A stretch of 64,000 nt of DNA from contig NC_019860.2 of NCBI RefSeq assembly GCF_002234675.1, positions 10,786,586 through 10,850,585 on the forward strand. Reading direction: 5' to 3'. Made by a program: the position numbers and the translations under genes. The stretch comes from Oryzias latipes. Lineage: Eukaryota > Chordata > Actinopteri > Beloniformes > Adrianichthyidae. The notes under the pieces are model-generated. The model did no database searches. It saw nothing but the letters and a program-made list of their open reading frames with translations, and was not told where the DNA came from. This document shows positions 38,619-51,889 of the stretch, one piece after another (the first letter of the stretch is position 1; each line of letters begins with the position of its first letter).

Positions 38619-40389
38619 AAAGAGTCTGACCTTTCAGCGTGGGCTGCTGTGGCCCCCAGTGGTCATTTGAGGACCTGCAATATTTACTATTTCATATTTT
38701 GAGCAGGGTTTGCCTCAAACTTGGGATTGGACTGTGGGGGTTATTTCTGGACTGGAAAAATGATTTCTTTAGGTTTTTCTGTGAAAATTCTAAGAAAAAG
38801 CAACCAACTCTGGCCCGTAGCATGATACTTCCACCACTGTGTCTTATAGTACAAGCCAAACATTGGGCTCAAAAGAAGTCAGTTTGGAGTCCCTGACTGT
38901 TTTCTGTAAAGATTTGGGAATTCTTCAGTGTTAGTTGTCCAGGTGGTTCACAGACATGTTCCACTAGTATCTTCAGCTTCAGGCTCATATATTTGTTTTT
39001 GAGAAGATGAAGTCAACTCTGACTAAAAACCTGCATAGTGACATAAACAGCGAGGCTAAAAGCTCCTCCTGTTAATGCAGCGCCATAAATCCTGGCCTGC
39101 AGACCTAAGGAAGAAGCACATTAAAATAAGGAAGACAAACAGATGTGATTAGAGGAAGATGAGGGACAGCTGAAGGATACACCGAGACTGTAAGTGTGCC
39201 GAGGAAGAGGAGAAGTAGCCCTAATTAGGAGATAAATGATTAATGGCAGAGCGGGGCCTGCAGGGGCTGCAGAGCATCTGCTGCAGCCTCACTAAGAATC
39301 CCCACCCTGCAGAGCGCCGCCACGCCTCGTCGGAGGAGATCGATGGGGCAGGAAGTGACATCAACGCCCCTGGGATTGCTGCATCCCTTCACCCCCCCAC
39401 CGATCATCCTCCATCGTCAGACGATCTCCCCTGAGCTTTGTTGTGCGAGCGTTGCTGTGTTCTTCATGCCAACAACACGTGAGCTCATTGTTAGGGGTGG
39501 CAGGAAGCGGCAGACTATTTTTATACCTGGAGGGGTCATCCATTGTTTTTAGGGGGGGGTCGATGTGATCCGCTTCCTTTATCCCTCTTCAACTGCTGAG
39601 AGAGCAACTCGTTAATGGGCCAGCCACAAATCAGACGCTTAATTTATCCCCTAAAAACCATCCTTACCTTCTGTTTTCTGTCAAAATGAGGAAGACTTTA
39701 CTTTGACGTTTCATCTAAAAAAATCTGGCATCTCTTGATAATAGTTGCTTGGCTGAGCTTCAGGCTTTAGAGGTAAAAGATGTGCGAGTGTGGTTCCAAC
39801 AACCTGCAGCTTCCTGTCTTCTCAGAGTCCTCAGGGCCTGCAGAGGTTCATGCCCCATCTGTTCTCCACGGAGAAATCAATCTGGTGTCTGCATCAGGCC
39901 CCCATCTGCTCCAGGATCTTTGTTTCAGGGTGTCGTCCGCCCACTCAGACGAGATGGGGGTGTGTGTGTGTCCATGTTTGCGGTTTGAAGTTACCCTCAG
40001 AGGCTCCTCAGCTGATGCTCTGACAGATCATCCTGGAGCTGCGATGTTTGGGAAGCTGTGTGCAGAGAGTGTCGTCAGCCCGGCGTCTCCCAAAGCGTTT
40101 GATTTTTAAGTAAGAGACGATTAATCCGGCTGAGCTGCAGCTCTGCGGGATCACAGCAGCAGCTGATGGAGCGCGCTGGTCGCTCTCCAGATACTTCTGA
40201 ATCATGTGGTGATGAAGGCCCGTCAAACCCCACTCCAATGAAAATGGTGGTTTTAACATGCTCTTGGAGCATTTTTTCACGATTGATGACATGTATAAAA
40301 AACGGAATTTCTAATTATGTATTAATTCAAATCATGGTGAATCAGGTGCAGGTGAAAAAATATAGTTGGAAAAAGCTTGTAGCTGTGAT
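38619..40389. other. agap1 intron, no element recognised
   Basis: Higher GC than average, with no gene recognised; the open frames lack known domains. Confidence 0.35.
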
Positions 40390-40611
40390 ATAGGTGCTAT
40401 TTTCAGCTTCTTGCTCCGCCCATTTCTGATGCATCCTTTGCTGGTATCTGGATCATCCTTTCTCCTTTTCCCTTTCAAACCAGTACTTATTTTCTTTCTC
40501 CTTCCCACCTCCTCTTTTATAGTTTTGCCCTCCAGTGTTAATCGCATGTTTTCTATCGTCTTTTCTGCTACTTTCTGTACCTCTTCTACCTTTCTTTTCT
40601 CCTCTTCTCTA
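40390..40611. repeat. Polypyrimidine tract
   Basis: The + strand is over three quarters C and T for about 220 bp, ending at the MITE family A copy. Confidence 0.7.
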
Positions 40612-41155
40612 TAGCTATGGACACCCAAGCTTGTGACGTACTTGTTGAACGTGGGTTTAGCCCATGGAGTTCACACTGGACAAGCAGGGAGGGGCTTCTT
40701 CTTCTTTTTCTACTGTTCACTAGCGCATGTCCAACAGTTGGAAGAGTTTTGGTGCAAAATGTCAAAGCGGTGAAAATCTGTCGACTCTCGCTCCAGGCTT
40801 TTTGTTTCTCAGCTCTATACTGACACATGAATGACTTGGTGTCAGAATTACAGACAGATACAAACAGCAATTATGAAATGGTTGACACCTCTGTGAAGGA
40901 AAGGGGACGTCCTCCAGACATCAGTACAGAGGCTGAGTCCCTGATTGGTCAAAGTTCAAGCTGGGTTAACTTGCAATGGCTGCATGTTTTGTACGTAGAG
41001 CCTGAAAAACAGTCGTAGAAACTTAAGTAGCCACACGTGAACATGAGTGTTGAACACGGAAGCCAAAAATGCACAATTACCCGTATTTATGTAGACTTTT
41101 CACTGGAAGTGGAGACTTGAAAGCGTGGCTGAGGGCGGTGTGAACGTAGCTCATG
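40612..41155 (+). mobile_element. MITE family A copy
   Basis: From about AGCTATGGACACCC to GGTGTGAACGTAGC, with family landmarks TTCACACTGGACAAGCAGGG, CACTAGCGCATGTCC, TTGGAAGAGTTTTGGTGC and GATTGGTCAAAGTTCAAGC. The right terminus is the best preserved of the five copies. Confidence 0.75.
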
Positions 41156-41289
41156 GCGTTGCACTTTATTGGTTAATGCTATAAATGGTCTTTTTTTGTC
41201 TACGCTTGAGTGAGTAAGAAACTGAATATTGATTCATTGTATGTCAAGCACATGTGAAGAATCGACGATCAAGTTGACCTTGACCTGAC

Positions 41290-41660
41290 TTTTTTTATCT
41301 TTTGTTCTTTTCTTTTTCACCCATCTCTTTATTTCCTTCCCTTACCTCCTGGTTTTTCCTTTACTTCCCATTGTTTCAACTCTTTGTTTTTTACTTCTCT
41401 ATTTTCTTTTAATCTTTTCCTGAACTTTTTATCGCCCTTTTTGGAATTAGCTCATTGTTTTATATCTTTGATCTCTTTATTTTTCTATACAGTCTCTCCT
41501 TTGAAACTTTTGGGTCCATTTGTTTTACCCATTCATTCTTTTCCTCATGTCTCTTTTCTAAATTCTTGGTACATCATCCTTTTTTGTGCCCTTTGTTTCC
41601 TTTCTTCTGTTCTTCTCATGTGGTCTTCAGTTTTTCCCTCCTGGGCGATGTCATGACGAC
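41290..41660. repeat. Long polypyrimidine tract
   Basis: About 370 bp in which the + strand is overwhelmingly T and C, with no simple repeat unit. The open frames inside are compositional artefacts. Confidence 0.7.
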
Positions 41661-42150
41661 TCGCCCTCCAACTCACTTTGCTCTGTTCACTGCAGAAGAT
41701 GACTCACATTTCATCCTTTGATTATATCGGTGAAGATCTTAGTCTGACACCTTTATCCATTCCTTCATCAATGGAGCCGCTCCCTTTTATCTTGCTACCT
41801 CTTGTGGAAAGAAAAATCAATATAAGAAAAATGTATGAAATTAGTTGTTTTGAAGACTTTTTCAGCCTCTCCTCGAAGAGCAAAGCATAGTGGGGGGGAG
41901 GGGGTGTCCACGGTAGATTCTGTGAACATAGACAGCTACAGATTCCTTTGAAAAAACTCTCAGTATCCTGCCTGCTTTTATTTACCTCTGTGTGTAAAAG
42001 TATTTACAATCTCATATGACCGCAGTGTGACCTGCTGCTGTCAGGCGTGTCTTCTGTACAGCATGACAATCAGTGGATTCCTCACAGGTGAATTAAAATC
42101 AACTCTTGTTTTCTGAAAAGGCGTCGCATTTAGTGTAGTTCTTTTCTTTT
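41661..42150. other. agap1 intron, no element recognised
   Basis: No gene or repeat boundary recognised. Confidence 0.35.
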
Positions 42151-42431
42151 CGGCCGTGGTGCAGCGGTAGGGCGGTCGACCCATGATCGTAAGATTGCAG
42201 GCTCGATTCCCGCCTTGCACGCCCATGAGTTGAAGTGTCCCTGGGCAAGACACTGAACCCCACCTTGCCTCTGGTGGTAGGCGGGCGCCTATGTTTGGCA
42301 GCGGAGCCGCCACCAGTGTCTGAATGTGTGAGTGAATGTGTGTGTGACTGGGTGAATGGGTCTGTGACTGTAAAGCGCTTTGTCCTTGTAGGAAGAAAGG
42401 CGCTATATAAGTATACGCCATTTACCATTTC
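42151..42431 (+). mobile_element. tRNA-derived SINE, second copy
   Basis: Same family as 32,116, with the head GTGCAGCGGTAGGGCGGTCG, a B-box GGCTCGATTCC, and the tail GCGCTATATAAGTATACGCC ending ATTTACCATTT. Confidence 0.88.
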
Positions 42432-42559
42432 TCAGTCTGGTGAGATTAAGAGTTGTGATCGTTCAGATTTCTGGTGAAATTAAAGGAGCAAACTCTGGCA
42501 GCTGCTTCTACGCCACATGCTGATGTCCAGGTATTGAAGCCACAGATGCAGCCCAGGTT

Positions 42560-42653
42560 GACGTTTGTTTGACCGGATGGATGTTTGTATGACCGGTTGT
42601 ACCTTTGTGTGACCGGGTATACGTTTGTGTGACCAGGTGGACGTTTGTGTGAA
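42560..42653 (+). repeat. 20-bp minisatellite, about 4.7 units
   Basis: Units such as GACGTTTGTTTGACCGGATG, GATGTTTGTATGACCGGTTG and TACGTTTGTGTGACCAGGTG follow head to tail with exact 20-bp spacing. Confidence 0.9.
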
Positions 42654-45599
42654 TAACAGGTGAAAATTGAAACTTATTCGCTGGTAAATGGAGAAAGCAT
42701 GACTTTAATGATACCTGTTTGTACCTTTTAGCAAATCGGGCTTTACTAATCAGTTAAAGGATTCTGACCCAGAAAAACATAAAATCTATTCTATGAGTAA
42801 CAGCGCCATCTTCAGGCTGACCTAAAAATCCCTGGTACATTGAGGCTGCAGCTTCATTATCAATGAATGTTTTAATCAGGAGGTGTCGTTTAAAAAAAAG
42901 TGTGACTCGACTAAAACATTTTTTCAGAAAAAGATGATCTTTGTGGTTTTTATCAATTTTTTCTTGATCTTCCTACTTTTCCTCAGTTTGTACCCTCCTG
43001 TATTTCTACAAACTGTTCTTGGCTGTTGCATGGCAGTGCTATTCTACAGGCTCTTTATATCTACAAGGTCCTACAGATTTAAAAGCCTGGATCTATAAAA
43101 TTAAGTGTTTGTTTGATTGAGATTGATTCTGAATTGTTGCAGCTGGCTTAATGTCACATTGATTCAAGCCAGAATCAATGTCACATTGTTCAAAATGGCA
43201 AAAAAAGAAAAAACAGCAAGAAACTAATTTGGGTTCAATAAATGATGCTGGTTTCCATGACAATGTGCTGATGACAGCATCATTATTAAAATGTGCATGT
43301 GAAGCACCGGTGCTCTTAGCCCAGTAGGGGGCATCAAAAAGCTGCAGTAATTTGGGGAAAACTAGAATGCAGGGTATTCTCAGTATGTGGGTGAAGTGTG
43401 CAGTAAATTTGCACAGTCGAGTACTTTCAGGTGTTTCACACCAGCTGAAATGGTGAAGATGATTGACGACGTACGAGACAGTTTGTCAGACATGGAAGCT
43501 ATGCCTCAAACATCAAAAAGAATGAGAAAAACTGCTCACATAAGCTGCTGCGAATGCTGATCTGCAAACATGCACCTGATTTGTTTTTTTTTGGTTTCAG
43601 TAAAAAAAATCTGTCCGAAAAAGCAGCCGACTTGTGTGGAACCTGAACTTTTCCATTCATCGACACGTCCAGGCTGACTCCAACATTCCTCACATTTTTA
43701 ACTTTGGAGACGCCAGAGGTTCCTCAGATAAGGTGTCAGCCTGAGCAGAGATCGTGATTGAGGTCAACAGTAAACACGTCAAACCAAAGTTTCAATTTCA
43801 CACAAATATCAGCTAAATCCCAAAATTGGCTCTTATTTATTTAGTAAAGCAACCTTCACGTCCTTAAGATGATTATTAACACCTGGTTGACATTAGTTCC
43901 ACTGCAAGAACGGCATATAGACCATGACATCATGAAGATGCACACGCTGCGCATTTACATCCAGACGTGCACACGCGTGCCCTGGAGGCATCATTAGAGA
44001 GCACACGGAGAATACATGAATCATTCAGAGTCGTGCGTGTGTATGGGGGGGGGGGGTTACTGGGAGGACTGGATGCTAATTGGCTCCCAGAGAGCCGAGA
44101 GATGGCGGCGGAAACAAAATCACAGAGAGATTTCTGCTAACGGCTTCACAATGAGTCATGATTATCTCTGTTTTTCCTGTTTGTGCTGCTTGTTGAAAAG
44201 CAGGTGGTTAGACAAAAACCCAAAAACAAATGGTAAAGGTGAGAGGTTTGAGTTGTGACGTTGGATCTGTAGTTGACTTTCATTTAGAACCAGCAAAATT
44301 GTGCATAAAAAAGACTAAAGTTTGGTCAAGGGACGGTTAAAATGACCTGGTTCATTAAATACAAAATTAAGAATCTTTAGCTGCGTTTTTGTAGACGTCA
44401 CTTTCCACTCTTCTTAAAGGTCAGACTTGTACGTATGCACCTGCTGGGTGGAGCAGCTGCCTCAAGGCCCGCCTCCTGCTGCACACTTCCTGCTCTCCGG
44501 CCAATTAGCAGCCCGATCCAGACTCGGCCGAGCATCTGCGGCGAGTCTTTTGTAACAGAGATTAAAATGTGTGTGTGTGTGTGCTCCTGTGGGGTTTCAG
44601 AGATCAGCTGCCTCCTCTCAGCTGCACACACTCCTTAATGTGTGTGTGTGTGTGTGTTAGTCTTTTGCTGAATGTGTAACGGCTGTGTACAGATTCAGAT
44701 TCCACTGTGTCATTGTCATCACTCGCAGTTGCAGAGTTTTAGTGAATATTTGTCCTTTTTAATTGCATTCATGAGGATGTTTCGTCCTCTAAAATTCAAA
44801 CTGCCGTTGCTTTTTTCATCCGTGTGACCTCCGGGGATGGTCTCCATGACAACAAGTCAGCATCCTTGTGATTGCATTTCCAGAACTTTCCTTTCGTTGG
44901 CGTTTCTTTCTGATCGAGTTTCCAATCATGTTCCCCCACGCTCTTCCACCTGCTCCCGTTTCTGCCCCTCAAAGGTAAGGGAGCCAGCTGCCGACGATTC
45001 GCTTTTCTCTGCCCGCCTCCTCCACATCCTACTCCTGCAGCCAGCAGGGGGCCTCCCTCCTCTCTGCCGACTGACCCATTTTTTTCGCCTCTCGAGGGGG
45101 AACGAGGCAGAGCGTGGGAGGATGAATAGGAGGGAGTTGCACCTCCCGACGCTCCGCTGCTCTTTGATGCGGAGCGGAGCTCCTGCAGAGGGGAGATGAG
45201 TGTGAACACGGGTGTCACCGAAGCCTTTTGAACCTGCCAGGTTTCAGCGCCGTTTGTGTCACTTTGTCGCTGTGCAGACTCTCATTTTTAAATGCTAGCA
45301 CCTCTGTGAATATTTTTTTTGGCAATTTTAGGATTTTACACATGGCGTTCATAATATTATTAAACTCCTAGCTTAAAAAGATGGAGCTCCTCCTAAAAGG
45401 TCTCATGATGGGGGGAGAAATTGCAAAGTTGAATGAAAAGTCATCAAAACTGCATTGAAGTATCTGCGATAAAACAATTTCAAAATAGTTAAACAGTTTG
45501 AACAAGTCTGTTTATTTCAACAATTTTAAATCTTTAGCCTTTTCAGTCAACTGATTGTCTCTTGTTCTATTGGTAAAGCTTTGCCAGTGGTCTTTTAAT
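42654..45599. other. agap1 intron, no gene recognised
   Basis: About 2.9 kb. It holds a G10 run at 44,045, two short TG repeats near 44,570 and 44,640, and GC-rich stretches near 44,430-44,640 and 44,830-45,200, but no exon or repeat boundary that I can support. Confidence 0.35.
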
Positions 45600-45850
45600 T
45601 ATGATTATGCTCTTTTTAGGCCCAATAAAAAAATGTCATTTTCTAGGACATAGTTTCTGCAGAGCAGCAGTAGTTCATTAGGATTTCACCTCTAAATTCA
45701 CCCCTTCTTGATACTAAAATATTGGAGCTATCCAGCCTTACAATTTAGAGTCAGATGGCAGCTCAGACGAGGAAAACAAAGACGTACCTGGATCTATTTG
45801 TCTGCATCAGAATGGAGTGGAACCATTTTCATAAGAGCGGGTCTTTTAAA
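45600..45850 (+). repeat. Repeat family C copy
   Basis: Contains TTCTAGGACATAGTTTCTGC, AGAGCAGCAGTAGTTC, GGAGCTATCCAGCC and AACAAAGACGTACC, in the same order as the other copies. Confidence 0.6.
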
Positions 45851-46530
45851 AAAGAACAAAAATCACATTTGTCATCATTCATGATGTTCTGAGGGGGTTG
45901 CTCCTTTCTTCTCTCGTCTGTTTCTGTGGGAACAACCATGATCAGCTCTCAAAGGTGCCCCACAGATGACAAAAATAGTTTTGTTTATAGGACTTTTCTT
46001 CCTGAACTTTGGGGAAGGAGATTTTGTGTTTAGGCCATCACTTCCTGTTTTAGTTTGAAGTGAACTTTAATGTTCTCCCTAAGTAAATTCTGGGTGAGAA
46101 ATCTTTTTGTGTGTGTGTTTCAAGGTAATGAGCAGCACCACCTCAAGAGGTTAAACAAAGGTTCAGTCCTTCATCAGTCATGCTGACCTCTGCAGCCATG
46201 CTGCTCCTCTCTCCACCTATGAGCCACTGTTTATGAGGAGGAGAGTGGAGGAAACCCCGCCCCCTATGGGGAGCCGCATATAAATCCAGACCTGGATCTT
46301 CTAGGGGAGTGGGGCTTGTTAGTCATCTAAAACTTTGCAACATTTTCTTCCCTTATTGTCATGCAGGTGTCCGAGGTTCTCCTCATCCTTAGCGTGCTAA
46401 TACATAAAGTACCATATGTTCCAAACTAGAAGGTGCACTTGAAGGGATTTAGAGAGGTACATGGCACTCAATGTCAAAATGTAGGTCTGTTTTTATTTTT
46501 TTAAAACAACTTACAAACAAGGTTTGATGT
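45851..46530. other. agap1 intron, no element recognised
   Basis: No gene or repeat boundary recognised. Confidence 0.35.
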
Positions 46531-46532
46531 TA

Positions 46533-47662
<1,130 letters not shown>

Positions 47663-47667
47663 GTATC

Positions 47668-48120
47668 GGGTTTGTCCAAATTTGAGGGTCGCGGCCTTCC
47701 CAGGGCAAGGTTGACGGGTTCTTTCGTGGAGCGGGTAAGACAGATGTTAACGGCTGTGAATTTGGACGAGTGTAGCCTTTAGATAATTCCAGCCGTTACA
47801 TAGGCGAATGTCCAGTTCCCTGGCAACCGTGAGTCCAAAACAGAGACGAGTAGTGAAGCAGGCCTCAACTACGGGTCCCGCTTCACAGTCCGCCATTGTT
47901 GTTAGAAAATCTCCTGGGTTCGACTGTAATGCATCTTGGGATACTGCCAGCATAGAAGGATACACCAGATCAATCCTTAAAATTGGGAATAAGAAGGCCG
48001 TATTTGTTGGGCACATTTGCAGAAGTCGTTGAATTTTAACAGCACTTGTCGTGGCGCTGTGATGTAAGCAGCCTTTAAATGCAGCCCAGGTTGAACGCAG
48101 CCCTCCAATTTGGACACAGC
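47668..48120. mobile_element. MITE family E copy
   Basis: From GGGTTTGTCCAAATTTGAGG to CCCTCCAATTTGGACACAGC, sharing GGATACACCAGATCAAT and AAGAAGGCCGTATTTGTTGG with the copy at 30,779. It ends about 235 bp before the second agap1 CpG island. Confidence 0.78.
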
Positions 48121-48354
48121 CATTGTAAATACCCTATCGCGGCTAACACTTCTGACGCGGCTAACATGTAGCGTGTCAAAAACAAGTTCTACAATTACTG
48201 TGAATGTCTTGCTTAACGGGCCTCATGGTTTAGTTCTACGTCATTTCATAAATAGACCATTCATTGACGGTGCGCCCTATAGCACAGAAAATCTGGTAGA
48301 GAAAATCACAATAAAACCTCCAACCCCACCGTCGTAAACCGAGGACTCCACTCC

Positions 48355-48843
48355 GTGTTTTCCCGCCACCCCTGCTGTGTGTATGTGTGCGCGCTGGCAG
48401 GGCTCAGAGCACAGCGGAGCAGGCAGCGGAGGACGAGGACTCACACCCGCCGAGCTCTGTGCACGTGTCAGCGGGCTGAGGGCAGCGCGGGTCCGCGTGC
48501 CTCGCTCCAAATCGGCGTCACCCTCGGAGAAGGAAAAAGCCCGGCGGTCGGCTGGGAGGGTAGGGCGCGCACGCGCACCATGAGAGTCGCCGGCGCGAGC
48601 CGGGACGCGCTTGGTGGTGTAGGAGGATCGTGAGCCGCGGGGCTGCTGTGTGAGGAGAGCTCGAGCCGCGGAGCTCCACAGGGAGGAGTCAGAATGCTGC
48701 TGTGTTTGTTCATCTGGAGGACAGAAAGCTAAGGGACGCACCCGCGCGGGGCTTTAAGGCAAATCCTCTCAGTAGGACGTTTTTAACAGGGTGGGGGGAG
48801 GTGGAGGTGGAGCCATTCACCTGGAATGTACCTGCTGGACAGC
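48355..48843 (+). promoter_or_regulatory. agap1: CpG island: internal agap1 promoter
   Basis: About 490 bp of GC- and CpG-rich sequence inside the agap1 intron, immediately before the long-form first exon. It carries GGCGCGAGCCGGGACGCGC-type blocks and no long frame. An in-frame TAA at 48,784 separates it from the coding sequence. A TATA box is not evident, as expected for a CpG-island promoter. Confidence 0.75.
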
Positions 48844-49897
48844 ATGGAGAGGGGTACTCCTCAGAGGAGGACTGTCTATCGGATCTCTCTGACTTTGGTG
48901 AAGAAGGAGAGCATGGATGAAGCTGGTGGTGAGGAAGCAGGTGACTCCACACGTGGGGGTTTCAGGACGGAGGGCTCCACGGAGATCCAAAGAACCGGGC
49001 AGCTGGGGGAGCTGAGGGAGGTGGAGGACGAGACAGAGGAGTTCAGTTCGTCCCGTGGATTTCTGAGGAGCTTTAGGACGTTCAGCACCGGACAGCTGGA
49101 GCTGGGGAAGCTGAAGAGCTGCAGGAAGCTGCTGAAGGCCAGGAGCCCGCTGACGGAGCAGAAGAAAGAGATGCCTGGAGGCAGTCCTGGTCCCGGTCCA
49201 GATGGCACCAAGCAGGACAGTGAAGGGTCAGGCCCGGCTCAAGCTGCTGTGGTTCAGAACGGCAGCATGTCTAAGAGGAAGAGGCTGCTGAAGGCGAAGA
49301 GCATGGAGGACAAGAGGTACGAGCCTCCTGTGAACGGAGATGGGCCAGCGCCTCAGAGTAAACCGGTCTGTCCTGGGACCCCCCCTCTGAAGCCGGCCCC
49401 TCTCCACCGCAGCTTCAGCTTCAGGCACTGGAGCGGCAGCGAGCTGCTGCGGGCGCTCACCAGGGACAAGCAGCACAGCAGTTCCGGCTGCATTGGGCCG
49501 ACAGCCCAGCGCCCCAACGACGGGGTCACCGAGGGCCCCCGCCTGCCGGACCCCAGCAGGGAAAAGAGCCGGACCCTGGAGGTGGGCGCCGTCCTCAACC
49601 GGACTGAATCCCTGACGGAGCTGAGCCGGTCCGAGAGGGCCCGGGATGCAAAGAACCGCACGCTGGACAACAGTGACCTGGTGCAGCTGACGGACGTCGT
49701 CGACGGCAGGGGCCGGCTCCTGAGAGGGGGCGGGGGCCGCTCCAGCGAGAGGCGGCTGGCTCGCTTCTTCAGCGGGTTCTTCAGGAGGGAGGGGGCGGCG
49801 TCACCAGCCGGGAGCCCGGGCACGGGCGGGTCCCTGAGGCGCAGCAGGAGGACGCCGCTGGCCCAGTCCAGCTCTGAGAGCATGAACGGCAGCGACG
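48844..49897 (+). CDS. agap1: agap1 long-form first exon, PIKE-L-like N-terminus
   Basis: Encodes 351 codons plus one base. The start chosen is MERGTPQRRTVYRISLTLVK: its context (AGCATGG) is better than the methionine six codons upstream, and it lines up with the start of long AGAP2 (PIKE-L). Three blocks match PIKE-L: QRRTVYRISLTLVKKE at residues 7-22, the KNRTLDNSDL motif at 270-279, and ERRLARFFSGFFRRE at 302-316. A proline/basic segment PPLKPAPLHRSFSFRHWSG is at 180-198, a possible SH3 ligand, and LLKARS/LLKAKS motifs repeat. The rest is low-complexity and probably disordered. The donor is GACG followed by GTAAAC, leaving a phase-1 G exactly as the short exon at 20,303 does. In PIKE-L this region binds signalling partners, so a similar adaptor role is inferred. 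A separate AGAP2-like gene is the alternative. Confidence 0.85.
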
Positions 49898-51889
49898 GTA
49901 AACGCACACGCATGCAGGCAGGACCCAGGGCTGAGGGCCCGGTTCTGCAAGTTCTGCAGGCCTTTTGGTCTGACTCTAGAGGAAGTGATCCAGTTCTCAG
50001 GTTTTCCATAGTACAGATTAAAAAAACATAAACGTGTTTTCTCCGCTCTTTTACAATCTGCTCACACTTCCTCTTTCCACTCTGAGTGGAAAACAGAGGA
50101 AGTAAGAGCTTATGAGGACTTTTGAGTTTTCTCCTCGATCCGGAAGTTTCTAATGCTCCACAGAGGAGTCCACTTCCAGAGGCCAGACCTCCACATTCCA
50201 CAGATTCCCGGGAATCTTTTAGAGTGCTTTCCTGCAGGTAGTCTTTATCTGTGAAGGTCGCCTAACCTGCAGATCCCCTGCAGGCGTGGGTGGGTGGGTG
50301 GGTGGCGGGGTGTGTGTCAGCGAGGGTGGAGTCTCAGAGTGACCTACATCCACAGCCATGCAGAAGTAACATGCACCGCATCCTAAGATCGCGCCCGTCA
50401 CTTATACCGGGTCGAGTTTTTTTTCCTCCCAGAATTCCCGACTCTCTGAGGAGTTGTTAAGTGTCAGGAAGCTTCCGCGGAAAAGCGATGAAGAGCAGCT
50501 TCCGAAAGCTTTGATCTCCCCGTTTTCCTGCACGCACCCGTGCGCGCCCACATGCACGGCAACGTGGAGAAAGGCTTTTTTAGCAGAAACGCTGCAGGCT
50601 CAGATGAAGGGATGAAAAGGGGGATGATGGGGGGGGTGGCCCTCCTCCCGCATCTTTCCTCTCCTCTTTTCCTCCCCTCTAATTAAACTTTTCCTCACTC
50701 CTCTCCTCTTTCCTTTGCCTCACGTCTCCCCTTCGCTCCCACTTTCTTTTTTTACCCCGCAGTCGCTTTGTAGTTTATTTTTTCTATTTATTTTGTGTGA
50801 AAATCGATTTCTAATTCTAAAAACGCAAAATTGGTTTCTTTTTCAGCTTGACAGGGCTTCAGAACTTGGCTGATCTCAGTTCTTCGCAGTTCTTTGGGAC
50901 CTCCTGGTTCCCCGTCAGGTGTTTCTCTGTGTGACTCAGATTTGTTGGGCGTGTTTGAATGACCCGAGTTGACTCCGCCTCCCTCTGAGCTGATTATGGC
51001 TCTGTCCTGTCACTTTGGTGCCAAAGGTCAGTGCGAGTCTGAAGGTTCTTCGTCTTCCTCCTCCTCCTACAGGTCAAACAACAAAGAGCTGTGAAGAGAG
51101 AGGAGGATGAGGAGCTGGAACAGCTGCCTTCCTCTTGGCTTTTCACGGTGCTAACCATCTGTATGAATGCGGGACGGCTGAAGGAAACCATGAGGGCTTT
51201 CAGGCACCTCAGAGGTCACCTAAGTGGATTTGGGGTTTTAGTCAGATTAGTAAACAAGTCAGCAGCACAGAACTAGAATGTTGTCAGGCAGATGTTCTGC
51301 AGTCCTCCTCTTTACATGAGTGGTAATCTCTGCATCTGTTTTTCTTTCTTTGATCACACGGTAAGGAATAACTTCCTACATTGACACTTTATCACAGTTT
51401 GTGTGTGTTGTGAAAACACACACAAACTGCTGCGTTTTGCTTCACGTCGACGAGAACGGAATTAGAAAAAGGTTCAATCTGAGTCTTAAGGTTTTACAGT
51501 CAGACGTTTTAAATAGGAGTAGACGGTTTCAGAGTGAGTCAGTTGTGTCATGTCCTGACTCTTCCCGGCGCTGATCCTTAATCCTGCTCCTCACCTGTAC
51601 CTGCTCCACATGTTAGACGGGTTTTAGTGCTTCCACTCAGCCCAGCAGAAGATGACAAGGCAGAACTTTCTTTTCGGAAGAAAAAAAAACGGAAATCCAG
51701 GTTTGGGAAGTTACACCGTTCTCCCACTTTGCAATTATAATTAGTATTTGTTCTCCCCATTTTAGCGAAGTTCATTAGTCCAGATCAGGGTCGAGCACAG
51801 ACGTTTTTGGTTTGTTTTTGTTTGAATTCACTATTCCCTTTTTACAAGTTGTGATAAATGCCACTTTTCTACCTTTTTTGAAAGCCCAA
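49898..51889. other. agap1 intron, no element recognised
   Basis: About 2 kb after the long-form donor, including a C/T-rich stretch at 50,636-50,760 and a GTGG minisatellite-like run near 50,285. No further exon is recognised. Confidence 0.4.

Noticed and set aside
39749..40109. Overlapping frames of about 80-110 codons
   Set aside because: Three overlapping frames with no conserved motif; none has exon-like borders.
41384..41890. Phe/Ser/Leu-rich frames resembling membrane segments
   Set aside because: Artefact of the polypyrimidine tract.
44796..45218. 140- and 120-codon frames on opposite strands
   Set aside because: Locally GC-rich intron sequence with no family resemblance or splice context.
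48277..48741. 154-codon minus-strand frame over the CpG island
   Set aside because: Open because of high GC content; no recognisable domain.
49353..50201. 282-codon minus-strand frame opposite the agap1 long exon
   Set aside because: A GC-rich shadow of the sense frame; the PIKE-L-like blocks are on the + strand.
51091..51276. Frame beginning MKREEDEELEQLPSSW, considered as an agap1 exon
   Set aside because: Does not match AGAP sequence after the first exon and lacks a fitting phase-1 acceptor.
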